From contig CM071570.1 in NCBI GenBank assembly GCA_036426205.1, forward strand, positions 52,560,984-52,624,983: 64,000 nucleotides of DNA, read 5' to 3'. The stretch is from Ascaphus truei (lineage: Eukaryota; Chordata; Amphibia; Anura; Ascaphidae). The notes below the pieces were generated by a model. The model was not told the DNA's origin and made no database searches. It worked only from the letters and a program-made list of their open reading frames with translations. This document shows positions 20,528-32,828 of the stretch, one piece after another. How positions within the stretch are numbered: the first letter of the stretch is position 1; every line of letters begins with the position of its first letter. Both the position numbers and the translations under genes were made by a program.

Positions 20528-22790
20528 AAAAGATGTCCAACCTTTTTTTGAACTAATCTATTGAATCTGCCATCACAGTCTCCATGGGTAATGAATTCCA
20601 CATTTTAACTGCCTTACTGTAAAGAACCCTTTCCTTTGTTGCTGGTGAAATCTCCTTTCTTCCAACCTTAAGGGGTGAGCCCTAGTCCTTTGTACTGCCC
20701 TTGGGATGAATAGTTCTTTTGAAATCTCCTTGTACTGTTCCCGAATATATTTATATATAGTTATCATATCCCCTCATTGACACCTCTTTTCTAATGTAAA
20801 TAAATATAATTTAGCTAGCCTCTCCTCATAAATTAGATTGTCCATTCCCTTTATTAATTTGGTGTCTCTTCTTTGCACTCTCTCTAGTTCCATAATGTCT
20901 TTTCTAAGGAGTGTTGCACAATATTGTACTCTATATTCAAGGTGTGTTACTGTGAGGGGGTAACCAGACTCTCTAATAAAGGTTAAGCCCGTTTGGTTAC
21001 CTCTGATCCATGTTTTGGGGTTCAAGAGTGTCAGCTCTTGAGCCAAACCGTTGTATTTGCATCATGTATAATTATGCGACGATAAGGATTTTATGTGTTT
21101 TTGCCTTTCCAGGGATGCCAGCAAGCAGGGATTGATAGGGTATTAGTTTCAAGGGGGGGGGGGGGTTGCGGAGAAAGTGTTCTCAGAATGTGTCTAGGTA
21201 GTCAGGGTTCAGTGTTGCTGAATTACCCCAAAAATGTACCCGAGAATCATGCTTGATTCCCGGATACATATAGTCACATTGTCCAGGCAATATCTCCCCT
21301 TGAGAACGCTTGCGCGACCCAGTGCTTGGGTTCCCTGCTTCAGCACAGCCCAGAAAGGTAATTGGTGCAAAGGGATGAAAAGTATCCCTGTAACTATGAG
21401 GGGTCCCTAGGTTAAGGGGGATACCCAGTTACTGCCCAGGTCACCCAGAACCTATATATGGGTTCATGGGTTCTCCAACCATAGCTAAGGTTGTGAGGGA
21501 ATTTTAAAGTCCAGTCTAAGTCATTTGATAGTGTGTGGGGAATATAGATTAATAGAAAATAAAGTGCAGCTTGTTATTCTATTCCCCATATTCAGAGACT
21601 TAGGACATGTAACAGTATTTTTATTTACATTGGTCTAATATAGGATGTACTGTTGTGCACGGTACTGTATTATGAGCTGAGATTTTCAGAACCAATGTTC
21701 TAAGTTAGCCACTGGGCTACCAACCTGGTGCCAGCAAGTCTTCTCGGACATCTGACATGAAAGCCACAGAGGATGCCTGAGATGTGAAGACCATTTGGGC
21801 AGGAGGGCTAGGCTCAAGTACCCATGTCCTGGGAAAAATGGAAATCCTCTGGACTACCATTTGACCCACCAGACTTGAGGAGCCTAACCCAGCGGGTGGC
21901 ATCTGAATAGCAAGTGGCTAATGTTACAAACTTGTGCATGCCCTTGGTTGATTCAGAATCCCCGCTTGCCCGGCTTCACAGGACTGGCATCGCTCTGATT
22001 GGCTGGTAAGAAAGTTCCCACGCTGTGATTAGTTGTAGTATTTTGTGAATGAGTTCCAAAATACTATAAGAAACCCTCAGCCAATCAGTTCATGTGATTC
22101 TCAGTGCCAGAAGTGAAGCGGGAAATTTGAAATGACAAAAGATGCCTCTGCACGAATAGCAGAGGACCAGCTTCAGAAAAACCAAGTCAAAATATTTTCT
22201 GTCTAGTATTTTTGGGACCAAGTTCTCAAAAACGAACGTAGAGGTCAGTCACGACTAGGATTGTAAGCCGATTTTAGTTCCAGGACGTTTGGAGCTATGT
22301 CCCGGTCAAGGTAAAACTCTGTTTTAGAGTGCACAGCAGCTAGGAAAGTCAAGTTTTTTACCCCAGTTCCCAAGTAAGTGTGTATTTTCTTGTGTAGTTT
22401 GTGTTCCATTGTGTGTATGCCTATTTATGCGAATAAATCACAATTTATTTCCCTTTACCTGTTTTGCTCAATGTATGATCCTGGTAAAAAGGTGTAAATG
22501 CCTGGTCTCCCGTGACAGTGTGGTCTTACTAATGCTTTGTAAAGGGGCATAATTATGTTTACATCCCTTCCATCCATTGCCCGTTTAATGCAAGATAAGA
22601 TCTTGTTTGCCTTTGCAGCTACTGCATGACTTTGGGCACTATTGCTAAGCCTGCTGTCTACAAGCACTCCTAAATCCTTCTCCATCAAGGATTCCCCTCA
22701 TTTATCCCCATTTAATTTGTGTCGCCTGTTTAATCTTGCTTCCCAAATACATAACCTTACATTGATCTGTATTAAGAAAGTTTGTAAGAA
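20528..22790 (-). pseudogene. CR1-type LINE 3' end, interrupted by an LTR-like insertion
   Basis: Minus-strand translations give KDLGVLVDSRLSNSAQSH and CIKRAMDGRDVNIIMPLY (22455-22688) and, after a gap, HLEYRVQYCATLLRKDIMEL and LERVQRRDTKLIKGMDNLIY (20774-20946). These two blocks are adjacent in CR1 proteins and are rejoined exactly when 20947-22517 is removed. Further C-terminal text (GDMITIYKYIREQ) lies in another frame at 20573-20767. The frame is broken in several places. Confidence 0.88.
20947..22517. mobile_element. 1.57-kb LTR-like insertion with 5-bp GTGTG duplication
   Basis: The CR1 text is interrupted between AAGGTGTG and GTCTTAC. GTGTG is present at both sides (20942-20946 and 22518-22522). 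The insert runs from TTACTGTGAGGGGG to CTCCCGTGACA. It has GAATAAATCA at about 22430 near the right end. No coding region was seen, so it is most likely a solo LTR. The exact termini are ambiguous by two bases. Confidence 0.7.
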
Positions 22791-22939
22791 TGCTCAAATA
22801 CCCAGCTTAAATAAGATCATTCGGTCCCAAAACATAGGGAGGTGTATGCCATAAAGTGAGTAAGTCCTTATTAAAAGATATAAGCCATATTCCCTGAAAA
22901 CTGACAGTGAATGAGGAACTCACCACAGACAATTTCATT

Positions 22940-23300
22940 GGGGGCTAGTGAGGCATAATAGCCCAATTACTCACGGACACCTCCTTGTAGTGGATGATGT
23001 GCTGCTGTTGAAGATCCAGAGTAAAACGAAAGAAGAGAGCACCATCAATGACTGGAGTCAGGAGGGGATCCAAATAACAATTCTTTATTGGAGTAAAAGC
23101 ACAGGAACACCTCCTACGCATTTCGAACAAAGGTTCTTTATCAAGGAGTAAAAACTACTGCAGACACACATCTTTGAATAGCCAGCTGATCCGTCTCCGT
23201 TTCGCGCAAATCGTGTCATGACGTCATCACGTAACCTCCCCGCGCATGCGCATCATAGGGAGGTGTAACGTGAGTTTCTATAGTGCCCTGCCAAACAGCT
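22940..23300 (-). repeat. Penelope-like element tail or related repeat
   Basis: On the minus strand, about 23098-23143 reads CTTGATAAAGAACCTTTGTT then CGAAATGCGTAGGAGGTG, the hairpin-GAAA-CG motif that marks many amphibian repeats. No coding sequence is associated. Confidence 0.45.
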
Positions 23301-23584
23301 ACGGATCGTTATGGGTGAAAAAAAGGGTAAGAACTCAAAAGAAGTACAGGTCTAGCTGTTACAGACAAAATACAACCACCCTATCAGAAAAATACATAAA
23401 GGGTGTCGGAAAACTAACCTGCGATCAGTACAATAATAATTAAATAACTTTCCCATAAGAAACTAGGGATTAACGAAGTCAATACAAAAACACAGTATAA
23501 CAAAAAAGAGATGTATCTGCAAAAACACATTTAACCCATAATGGGGACAAAAACAATTTAAAAACAAGAGAAAATACAAAGACA

Positions 23585-23937
23585 TTGGGGGTCATGCACT
23601 AAGCAGTGATAAGTGCTTTTAAGTGAGATGAAAAGCCATTATAGCGTGATACTGCCTGCTGTGAGATTCACAAAGCAGTGTTAAGTCTTTTAAGTGAGAT
23701 AAATACCTTTATAGCACGATACTGCCTTCTGTGAGATTCACAAAGCAGTGATAAGTGCTTTTAAGTAGCCATTATAGCACGATACTGCACTGTTATCACT
23801 GCTTTGTGAATCTCACAGCAGGCAGTATCACGCTATAAAGGCAGTTATCTCACTTAAAGCACTTTCCACTGCTTTGTGCATAGCACCCAGAAAACTCATT
23901 TATCACTGCTTAGTGCATGACCCCCATTATATGAAAT
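23585..23937. mobile_element. Fold-back MITE with internal subrepeats
   Basis: Left end TTGGGGGTCATGCACTAAGC; right end GCTTAGTGCATGACCCCCA. Inside, GTGAGATTCACAAAGCAGTG and GATAAGTGCTTTTAAGT recur several times, in both orientations, so the whole 350 bp can fold. A related family starts GGGCCTCATGCAGTAAGCCC at 31346. Confidence 0.85.
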
Positions 23938-24041
23938 AATACAATATGATAAATAATATATCAAAAAGAAAAAATGTGCAGTTAAAAACAATGTGCAAAT
24001 GATGAAGATTCACTTATAAAGAATAATAACAATATTATAGA

Positions 24042-24092
24042 AATAATACTGCATATTTTTATTTATTTTTATTTATGCAGTATTATTTCTAT
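24042..24092. repeat. Short perfect hairpin
   Basis: AGAAATAATACTGCAT and ATGCAGTATTATTTCT flank an ATTTTTATTT loop, next to a C-run at about 24102. Confidence 0.85.
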
Positions 24093-24101
24093 ACTCAATA
24101 C

Positions 24102-24885
24102 CCCCCCCCCCCCCAATCTCACATTGACCCCTTACGTGAGGAAACTGCCCCATGTTACATGTAATGTAGTGTGGTACACCTGCTGGCTTGCAGAACTCCT
24201 GAGTCTTCCGCGATGATATGGGGAAATACATCAGGAGTGGCTCATGAGGTAATGCTGAGAACTACTCACTTCTGGTACAGCGCCTCCATCTCTTCCAGAT
24301 CCCCACGACAGCAGGGAGGAGTCACTGAAAGAGAACAGTTGGGTGCAGCTTCTCCCTGAATGACTCCACTCTCAGGCAAGAAGGTTCTTTCATGTTAGAC
24401 ATTCTTTATTAACATCATTAGTGGCAGACTGCCCATCATTGCGGCCGGTCTCTAGCCACTCATCATAAAGGTTGCCCACCTCAAGGAAGTCCCTGGACAC
24501 GACTCCTAGTCAGGGCCCTAGAAGCTGTCCTTGCTCTTCCCTTACTCCCTAATAGAGTAAGGGGAATAGTCTGCCCACCTCTCCCCTAGGGGAGGGCCAC
24601 AATCCTTACCAGAGCCCTGGCAGTGTGTTGGGTCAGACAGTATCATTCAGGCGGGATGAGACACTAACTAAATTCAGGAAGTGATGCATACTATATAGCT
24701 TCAGTAGGCACCACCCATGTGTCACTGTAAGTGGACACAGAGCATGATGTCACTTCCTTCACTACACAATACACATCACAGGGGATGAGGGGAAAGCTCA
24801 TGATTACTCCTGGCAACCTGCCCTTATCAGGGATTACTACTCAGGAGGAGAAAGACATATAACCAATAAACTACACAGGGTTACA
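24102..24885 (-). mobile_element. LTR-like element, reverse orientation
   Basis: In the reverse complement it carries AATAAAGAATG (plus strand TTTATT at 24405-24410), GAGATGGAGGCGCTGTACC and CAATGTGAGATTGG, all shared in order with the LTRs at 3105 and 50727. The 3' end has collapsed into a C-run. The right boundary near GGTTACA (about 24885) is approximate and no target duplication was confirmed. Confidence 0.6.
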
Positions 24886-25903
24886 CTATACATGAGGTCA
24901 CAATCCTAGTATCACTCTTTTGGACACAATATATATGATGTGGTGGCTTTGGTTTCTGAGATTACAGGGTCTGTGTGCGTTTGTTAATTTCAGCTGGTAA
25001 AACACATGCAGGTTAGTGACTCCTCCTCCCTGTTTTCAAACTCACTCATTTCACCTTTTTAATTGCAGTTCTTGCTAAGCATCTGTACATGCCCAGTCTA
25101 TTATAGACATCTCTCCCTCCATTAGAGAGGTTATGAGAGCTGTTTGCAGGTGCAGCAGTATTAGGACCTACAGAAGGTTGTAGGCTAAAAATACTGTGGC
25201 CAAAGACTGGAACTAAATGAGCCTGCTTATGAGAAGATATACAGATAAGAATGTAACTATATAAAATATCAAGTTAGGTGTAGCACTCAGGCTTTTTGTC
25301 TGTTGTGCTACTATAAGAGCCCATTATGTAACTACCTCTCTGTTAAATAATTAATAGTGAGGGAGAAGTCATAAATAACAGGAAAGAATGCAGACAATAA
25401 ATACACTTCCTATCATTTGTAAGTAACCTCTTTCATACAATATGAATACAGCAAAGATGATCAGATTGACAAAGTAAACCGTTAAAACACTAGAATACTG
25501 ATGTGGATGCAGCGATTGTCAGAATGATATTTACATGGTTTGTATGCAGCATGCATTTTCTGTTCTATATCATCTGTCTTTTGTTTGCTTGCCACTGCAA
25601 AAACACACAAAATATGAATAATTGATGCACCGTAAATCCAAATACTGTAACTTGTTTTTTATGAGCAAAATTTACCACTAACCTCAGCCAGCCTTATATT
25701 TGTAGTAAATTAAATATAATAACCTCACTGGTAGCACTGGAGTTTAGCAATTATAAATGGGATGAATCTTTTCTGAAGCTGGGAAAATAATGAATTTAAT
25801 TAAATATTTTAGTGCATGGCATCATGAGAAATCCGTTTATCTGTACAAAGCAATATTCAGAAAACAGCGTGCCGGGCCATGCTACGTGCTACTATTGTCT
25901 TGT
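24886..25903. other. Intron 4, nothing recognised
   Basis: AT-rich intronic sequence with no supportable coding or repeat feature. Confidence 0.5.
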
Positions 25904-26196
25904 AAGGCTGCAATTATAGTAGGTGCGAATGTGCGTTCAGCAGCTGATAGGGCCCAGCCCTAGTGCGCGCGGCGCAATGCAGAGCGACCACGCGGTAGAT
26001 TTTTCAAACGACAAATCATTTCGTTTTTTCATGCGGCAGCCGCGTCACGTGAGCAGTTAAGCAAATGAGGGCGGACCAGCCTGGTGACGCGTCCGCCACA
26101 CCTCCCCAATCGCTAGAAGCTCAGTTCACCCATTGCTCGGGCGACAGGCGCGCGCGACGCCATACGCTACGCGACGCATACTATAATCTCCGCCTA
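25904..26196. mobile_element. GC-rich MITE with AGATTATAGTATGCG ends
   Basis: Left end AAGGCTGCAATTATAGTAGG and right end GCATACTATAATCTCCGCC are imperfect inverted repeats. The interior is CpG-rich (GCGCGCGGCGCAATGC, GGCGCGCGCGACGCC). The element at 40773 looks related. Confidence 0.65.
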
Positions 26197-26442
26197 AGAA
26201 ATTCCCAAGACAGGCCCAAATGCACCGAACTCCAATAAATCAGCAAAAAAATGCTAGGTTAACTGAAATAGTAATAAAAATGATTTTTGTTGCGTTTATC
26301 ACAGATCCGTTAAGCTAATTATATGCAAAAACTCATTAGCATAGGGTTAACGGCAGGATAACTTAGCCCTGCCTATTTAGCTTTTAATTACTCATAATGT
26401 TAATTTATGTCTTACCTAAATGGTGGCATTATCTCGCTCTCT

Positions 26443-26444
26443 CT

Positions 26445-26498
<54 letters not shown>

Positions 26499-26504
26499 TT
26501 GGTG

Positions 26505-26536
<32 letters not shown>
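26443..26536. repeat. (GT)n microsatellite
   Basis: Two GT runs separated by TTGGTGTT. Confidence 0.97.
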
Positions 26537-26689
26537 CCCCCCTCCTAAAGGGTTACTACCAGTGGTAGTGAGGCCCCATCCTGGGTTGCTATGGGTATCA
26601 AGTCGTCACACAGGGGTATTTAAGGAGGTTGGACAGTTCTAAAAAGTTAGGTTCGGGAGGGCAAGACCAGGCCCCCCTATGTTATTATG

Positions 26690-27020
26690 TTATAAGACAA
26701 GGATACTGTCCTGGCCTGCTTTATTCTAAAGCTTGCTGGGTTAAATGCGGGCCAACCGCAGGGCTTTTCTCCGATTTGAATCAGAGTTTCCCGCGTGGCG
26801 GCCGCTTCAATAGATAAGCGCTAATGGCGCTTATTATTGAAAGCGCCCGAGGCGTGGGAAAACCGGCCGAAAACGGGCGAAGATAGCCGCGCGCTGTCCG
26901 CGGGTTAAAAATACCCGCGGAGAAAGCTGCATTAGATTAAAGCGGGCCGCCACTGTAGTAACCTTGTTAGTTAGGATAACTAGTTAGTTAGTTAGTTTGT
27001 TAGTTAGTTAGTAGGTTAGA
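26690..27020. repeat. GC-rich hairpin region and (TTAG)n tract
   Basis: Contains GCTTCAATAGATAAGCGC pairing with GCGCTTATTATTGAAAGC (about 26804-26844) and TCCGCGGGT/ACCCGCGGA (26897-26921), then GTTAGTTAG repeats at 26964-27012. It is probably another non-autonomous DNA element. The boundaries are unclear. Confidence 0.5.
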
Positions 27021-27459
27021 GAAGATTGAGGGCTGTCCAGTATAAGTTGCTAAGTATGAAAACAGCATGCGAGAGAGGGTGTCAGTAACGGTGTCAGTAA
27101 CGAGGATTCCCGGATGCTGGCGGATTGGCTCTAACCACGGATCTGCATGAACATTCCACTCAGGTGGAAGTGGCAGTTACCATAAAGGCAAAGGTATTGG
27201 GTTACGTATACAGGACTTAATAGGATCCTCAATTGGCATAGTATTACTGAGATAATGAGGAGAGATGTCCCAAAACAATGAGGAAGGTGGGAGAGTTTTA
27301 GCACAAGGAAGAAACAAGATATGTACCTCAATTCGAGTGCTAAGAGTGAGCACTGAGGGATGACCATATTAATGTATGACAGATGTAAAATACAGTGCAA
27401 TGTGTCAATATATGAATGTGAGGTCCCTGTAAATCAATTTATCCAAATATCAATTACAT

Positions 27460-29790
27460 GTCAAAGTACTATCAAGTAGCTTGGCATTCACCCCATCTAC
27501 AGATGTGGACTGCTTCAAGTGGGTGAAAGATCTAAACCTATTCGGCAGAAAATTGAGCATGCACAATTTTTTTAACGAAAAGAGAATCCAATATGGCCAT
27601 TAGTTTGGTGTTGGACTCTGCCGAACAAATAGACCTTGAAAATCTAAGGATCATGAATGCCCTTTTACAAGAAGGAGCAAGGATACCTGGAGAAGGCCCA
27701 TTCAGTCATTTCAAAACTAAATCTAAATGTATGCCACCACCCTGCCCAAATATAGATGTGATACAAGATTTGAAACAACTCCCAAGTGATAACAGGACAT
27801 ATAACCTCAATCAGGCAGAATGAAAGGCTTTGAAAGAACTAGCTGATGAAAAAAACATAGTTATCAAGCCCTCTGATAAGGAGGGCTATATTGTGGTTTT
27901 GGATAGTGAGGAATATGTCAAAGAAAATATCAGAATCCTAAGTGACACAAATTGTTATAAAGTTGTGGACGGTAATCCCACTATACTGTATAACAAAGAA
28001 CTTATCTGTATACTGGATGATGAAGTGGAACAGAAAGTACTCACCAAACATGAAAGAGATTACATGTTGGTTAAAACACCCAGACTGTCCACATTTTATA
28101 CATTACCTAAGATACACAAACGGAAATTACTTCCACTTGGACGGCCGATCATGTCAGGGATGGGCAACCTTACTTTAAGAGTTAGTCAGTATGTAGATTA
28201 CATCTTGAGGCCTTTCGTTATGGCCTTACCTTCCTACCTCAAAGATAGTAGGGATGTGTTAAGACAATTAAATGGGATCACTATTGACACTAACACAATA
28301 CTTGTTTCCTTAGACATTGAAAGTCTGTATTCAAGTATCCTCTATGAAATAAGCTCACAAGCGACACAATATTTCATCAATACTAGGGGTGAATGTTTTC
28401 GCAAACATAACGAGCTGGTCATCAAGCTCCTTCAGTTTGTCCTTACCAAAAATGTCTTTATCTTCGACATGAAGCTATACCACCAGACTTAGGGTTCAGC
28501 GATGGGGACTACGTGCGCCCCATCTTATGACAACTTGTACCTGGGCTGGTGGGAAGCTGAAATGGTTTTTGAAGAACGTCTGGAAACCTTTACAGACAAG
28601 GTCATCATATGGATAAAATATATTGATGACGATACTTGTTTGGCATGGGGACTTGATATCTCTCCAAAAATTCATCGATATACTAAATAATAATAACATC
28701 AACTTGAAACTCACTTTTGAACAAAATCCGAATGAAATAAACTTTTTGGATTTACACATTATGAGAGGTTCTAATAATGAACTCCAGACAACTATCCATA
28801 GAAAGGAAACTGCAAATAACAGTCTCCTTCTAGCCACTAACCATCACCCGCAAAACCTCATTCGGGGCATACCAGTGGGACAGTTTCTCAGACTACATAG
28901 AAACTGCTCCACTGATGTGCTATTTGAGAATGAGGCCACTAAAATGAAAGAGCAATTCCTCAACAGAGGATATAGCAACAGGGTGGTCAGGTGCGCCTAC
29001 AAATGAGCAAAATCAACTCCCCGACACCTATTGCTACAGGACAAAGGTCCAAATTCAGATGCAACTAGGGTGATTAGATGTATAGGCACTTATAATAGTC
29101 AGTGGCAAACTATTCAATCCATTTTCAGAAAACACTGGCATATTCTGACGGACGATCCTGACCTGCAAAAAGTCTTGAAACCATACCCAACACTTACGAG
29201 TAAACGCCCAAAGTATTTAAGAGATATACTTACCCACAGTCACTACTAACAGCAAAATCGACCTACATGGCTCCCTGCTAAACCTTTCCGTTCCTTCAAG
29301 TGCTCCCAGTGTAGAGCCTGTGAGCATATTAAAATCACTAAAACATTCAAGAATTGGTATGACAAACTGTCACTATAAGAAATGTTATCAACTGTAAAAT
29401 AACTGGAGTAGTATACCAAATCAAATGCACATGCTCAAAAAAATACATTGGGAAAACGAAGAGACAGTTAAGAAGAAAGGTGCTTGAACACCTAGAAGCC
29501 ATAAGGAATAACCTTGAAACACCTGTTGCACAGCACGTGCACAGATGTCACAACGTTCACCAAAGAGTCATCAAATTTATGGGCATTGATCACCCCAATC
29601 TAGGTTCGAGAGGGGGGTACTGGGACCAAATTCTGCCATGGCGCGAGGCAAGGTGGATCTATTACCTGGAGACCCTTGCACCACAGGGGATGAACGAAGG
29701 TTTATGTTTACATCATTCATCTAATATGCCTTCTGTATGGTTTATACAGTATATCACATTTAATCATTTGGAGTGTATCTATAACTAGTT
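27460..29790 (+). pseudogene. Decayed Penelope-like element: reverse transcriptase plus GIY-YIG endonuclease
   Basis: Translations in order give LAFTPSTDVDCFKWVKDLNL (about 27480), then IVIKPSDKEGYIVVLDS, FYTLPKIHK, VSLDIESLY, GTTCAPSYDNLYLG and the catalytic YIDD (28619-28630), then INFLDLHI. These are Penelope-type RT motifs. Next comes a CSQCRAC cysteine cluster (29301-29321). Last is GVVYQIKCTCSKKYIGKTKR, the GIY-YIG nuclease, from 29405, ending with ARWIYYLETLAPQGMN. The frame is broken by in-frame stops at 27821 (TGA), 28490 (TAG) and 29004 (TGA), and by frameshifts near 27590, 28640 and 29380. Domain order and completeness show it was a full-length RT-EN element. Confidence 0.92.
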
Positions 29791-30674
29791 CTGTATATAT
29801 ATGAATACCAAGCTGTTAGGCTGTATCATGTACATATATATCTCATTACTTTTGTAAGCTGCTATTATTTAACCCCCGTATGTTAGAAGGGTTACTTTAT
29901 TCTATGTATTCAACTATCTGTGAATTCACACAGTGTTTCATATAACACATGCAGGGATATATTAGTTTACATTTCCTGAGTAGTGCAATATACATCAATA
30001 TATGTACCTTATATCATATATTTATGAGTCATCCAACTGACTACAGATCTAGTTATGGCACTGTTATGTTCAACCTTCAAGATAAACCTAATTGGTTGGG
30101 CTATATTATACATACATCCCCTTAGGATGATGCTATACCAACTCTTTCACCTACCAGTGTCATCAGGTTCCACTTTATCTCTCAGTGCAACCTTCTACCG
30201 AACGATCATTGTATCAATCCGGACATGCGCAGGAGCATAGTGCCTCTGTCAGCTTGGGAAGGTAATACCAAATAGAGTTCTTGCTTCACCAAGCGCAATG
30301 TTTACTAACCTCTCAGTAATGTGGGTACACATATTAGCGTACCACATACAGTAATTCGGGATTACAGTCCATCAGGATTCTTTCAATTATATTGTTTGCC
30401 GGCACATGCGCTGCTGCGCGGTATCAGCAAGTATGCACATCAGCATACACTAACGGACACAACACATAAACAAGTAGTTTCACCACCTATATCCTAATGG
30501 TAAACTTACCCTCAGATGACCACTCTGCAAATTCAACCGCAATCCAGCAGCGCCCACGGGGTTAAATGTAGCAACCAATTGGAAGCAAAGACAGTGTACA
30601 TAAGGGCGATTTGGGAAGATCACGCCGCACAGCCTACCAGTCTTGAGAAAGCGCACAGGCGCGAAACGATCATC
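29791..30674 (+). other. Probable 3' tail of the Penelope-like element
   Basis: Non-coding sequence after the nuclease domain. It ends with TTGAGAAAGCGCACAGGCGC followed by GAAACG at 30643-30668, a stem with a GAAAC tail as found near Penelope-like termini. The boundary was not determined. Confidence 0.45.
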
Positions 30675-30925
30675 AGCAGAGGCTGACTAAGCACCAGGCA
30701 GGATCACTCTAAGCTCTTGTAAATATTTAGCCATTAGACAAAAGTACTAAGGTTGCGATCTATGAAAGTAGTGGTTGAGAACACCACATATACTGATAGC
30801 CTTAGCAGCTAGCACTACTATCCAGGAATATACTTCACTGGAGATTTTGGCAAGTTAACGGACCTCAGTTTATAAGATACTGTACCATTTATGCCTGCTA
30901 TAATGTATAGCTGTGAGTATTACAA
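30675..30925 (+). repeat. Direct repeat, left copy
   Basis: Starts GCAGAGGCTGACTAAGCACC and stays closely similar to 32577-32828 over about 250 bp. It may be the terminal repeat of the Penelope-like element or an internal duplication. Confidence 0.85.
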
Positions 30926-31345
30926 CCAGTGGTTAAAACCACATCATACATATTGTTAGTGCACTAATTCTGCATGTTATCCGATATTACTTATCTAGAT
31001 TTTTATTATATGTTTCTTTTTAAATTGACCATAGCTTGTGCCTAGGTGTATACACAACTGGAGATATGCTATTTTTCTAGAGTTTGAGATATTGTACAAT
31101 CATAGCAGCGTAACAAGCTGCAACATCTGTATCCAAGGAAATCATACATTTAAAGACCGTTTGCAAACATTGTAAGCGAGCTAGTTTGTATGTTGGCACC
31201 TGTCCACCCTACAGCTACAGAAAAGAAAAAAGTGACAATAGCGCTCTAACACACCCAAATATTAAACCACTTATATGTGAATAATAAAACAATGATAATA
31301 GTGATATTCGTGCTTAAATAACAATAAAGTGAATAAAGGACTTAG

Positions 31346-31740
31346 GGCCTCATGCAGTAAGCCCCGATAAGGCTTTTTCGGCATTTTATAGCCGTTTTTT
31401 GCCCTCCTGATTCAGTAAACCCCAATAAGTGGGAATTATCGGCAACTTTTCTTCCGAAAAAAAAAATTTCGCCACCCGGCTACCGATAAGCCACTTATCG
31501 GGACTTTTTTTCCCGCCTGAATTCAGTAAGCCCCGATCAGCTTTTTGGTGCTGATCGGCAGGCCAGATTGGAGATTTTATGGCCAATCCAGCCCGCCAAC
31601 TAAAGTTGGCAACTTGCTGAAGGAGAAGCATCGGCAAGGGCGAGCCCTTTTTCCTGCCTGTGATTGATGCCGGGGGTCTCCGGAGCTGATACCCGCACCG
31701 GAGCCCCCCGGCATGCATCCGAGGCAGGAAAAAGGCATTT
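31346..31740. mobile_element. GGGCCTCATGCAGTAAGCCC MITE
   Basis: The phrase TCAGTAAGCCCCGATAAG and its variants recur three times, and palindromes around CCGATAAG/CTTATCGG are frequent. A CCGGGGGTCTCCGGAGCTGA block at about 31669 links it to the GAAGCAGGGGG family. Confidence 0.6.
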
Positions 31741-31742
31741 AA

Positions 31743-32130
31743 AAGCCACTTCATTACCTTAGCGGCTAACCGCTAAGGCAATGAAGGGGTTAACCCACCG
31801 TGCCAGCGTTATTGTGGGTAGCGGGGATGGGTGAGGGGGGTATTTGGCCCTGGGTGTGAGTTTAGGACTTGCGGGGGGTATGCGGGGGCACTTAACCCCT
31901 TCACGACCGTAGCGGTTAATACCGCTACGGTCCTGAAGGGGTTAAGGCCTCCCGCTACCCACCCGCAAGCCCTAAACAACCACCGTTGGGGCTAATGCCC
32001 CCTTCACACACCCCCACTACCCACAATAATAAAAAAAAAACACCCCAGCCCCACAATAACGAATTAAATAAATAATTCCCTTAATTACCTTTCAGGTTAG
32101 TACCCGATAAGGTGATTAAGGGGTTCAGTG
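31743..32130. repeat. Second array of ACCTTAGCGGTTA-type palindromes
   Basis: Hairpins TTACCTTAGCGG/CCGCTAAGGCAA (31751-31793) and CACGACCGTAGCGGTTA/ACCGCTACGGTC (31898-31945) are followed by GGGGTTAA. A worn third unit lies near 32085-32128. The spacer CCCGCTACCCACCCGCAAGC resembles the spacer at 4220-4250. Confidence 0.75.
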
Positions 32131-32576
32131 TTATGTTAATGATATTGAAATGTTGTGGCTATTTCTAATGTTGGCAACGGACCCCAAGGATGATGCTGGC
32201 GACGGAGACTTCTTATTGATGAGGTTAGTACAATTTTCTTTACATTTTAACGGTATTGAATGTGTGTAAGCCTTCATTCTTGTATTCCCTGTTTTAATAT
32301 AATACCATCTGCACTATATGGTCTCTTCTTCTTTCCTTGGAGGTTGGGGGCTGGGGTCTGCTGCATATACACAGAGTTCATCCACCCCTTAAGTTGGATG
32401 ACTGCTTGATTTTGATTGCTTCAATGTGAGTAGTCATTTTTTAACCTTTTTTGCACCAAATCACTGATTTAAAACATTATTGCACTATGGAATGTTTTCT
32501 TTATTTTAAGGCTACGAGACACGCTCCCCTGATTTTTTGGAAGATTACCCTACAGCTACATCAGGTCCCATTTACT

Positions 32577-32828
32577 GGCAGAGTCTGACTAAGCACCAGG
32601 CAGGATCACTCTGAGCTCTCGTTAATATGTAGCCATTAAACAGAAATATTAAGGTTGCGATCTATGAGGTTAGTGGTTGAGAACACCACATATACTACTG
32701 ATAGCCCTAGCAGCCAGCACTACTATCCAGGAATATATTTCACTGGAGATTTTAGACAAGGTAACGGAACTCAGTTTAAAATATACCATTTAAGCCTGCT
32801 ACAATGTATAGCTTTGAGTGTTACAACT
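32577..32828 (+). repeat. Direct repeat, right copy
   Basis: Matches 30675-30925. The material between the two copies includes the MITE and palindrome array. Confidence 0.85.
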
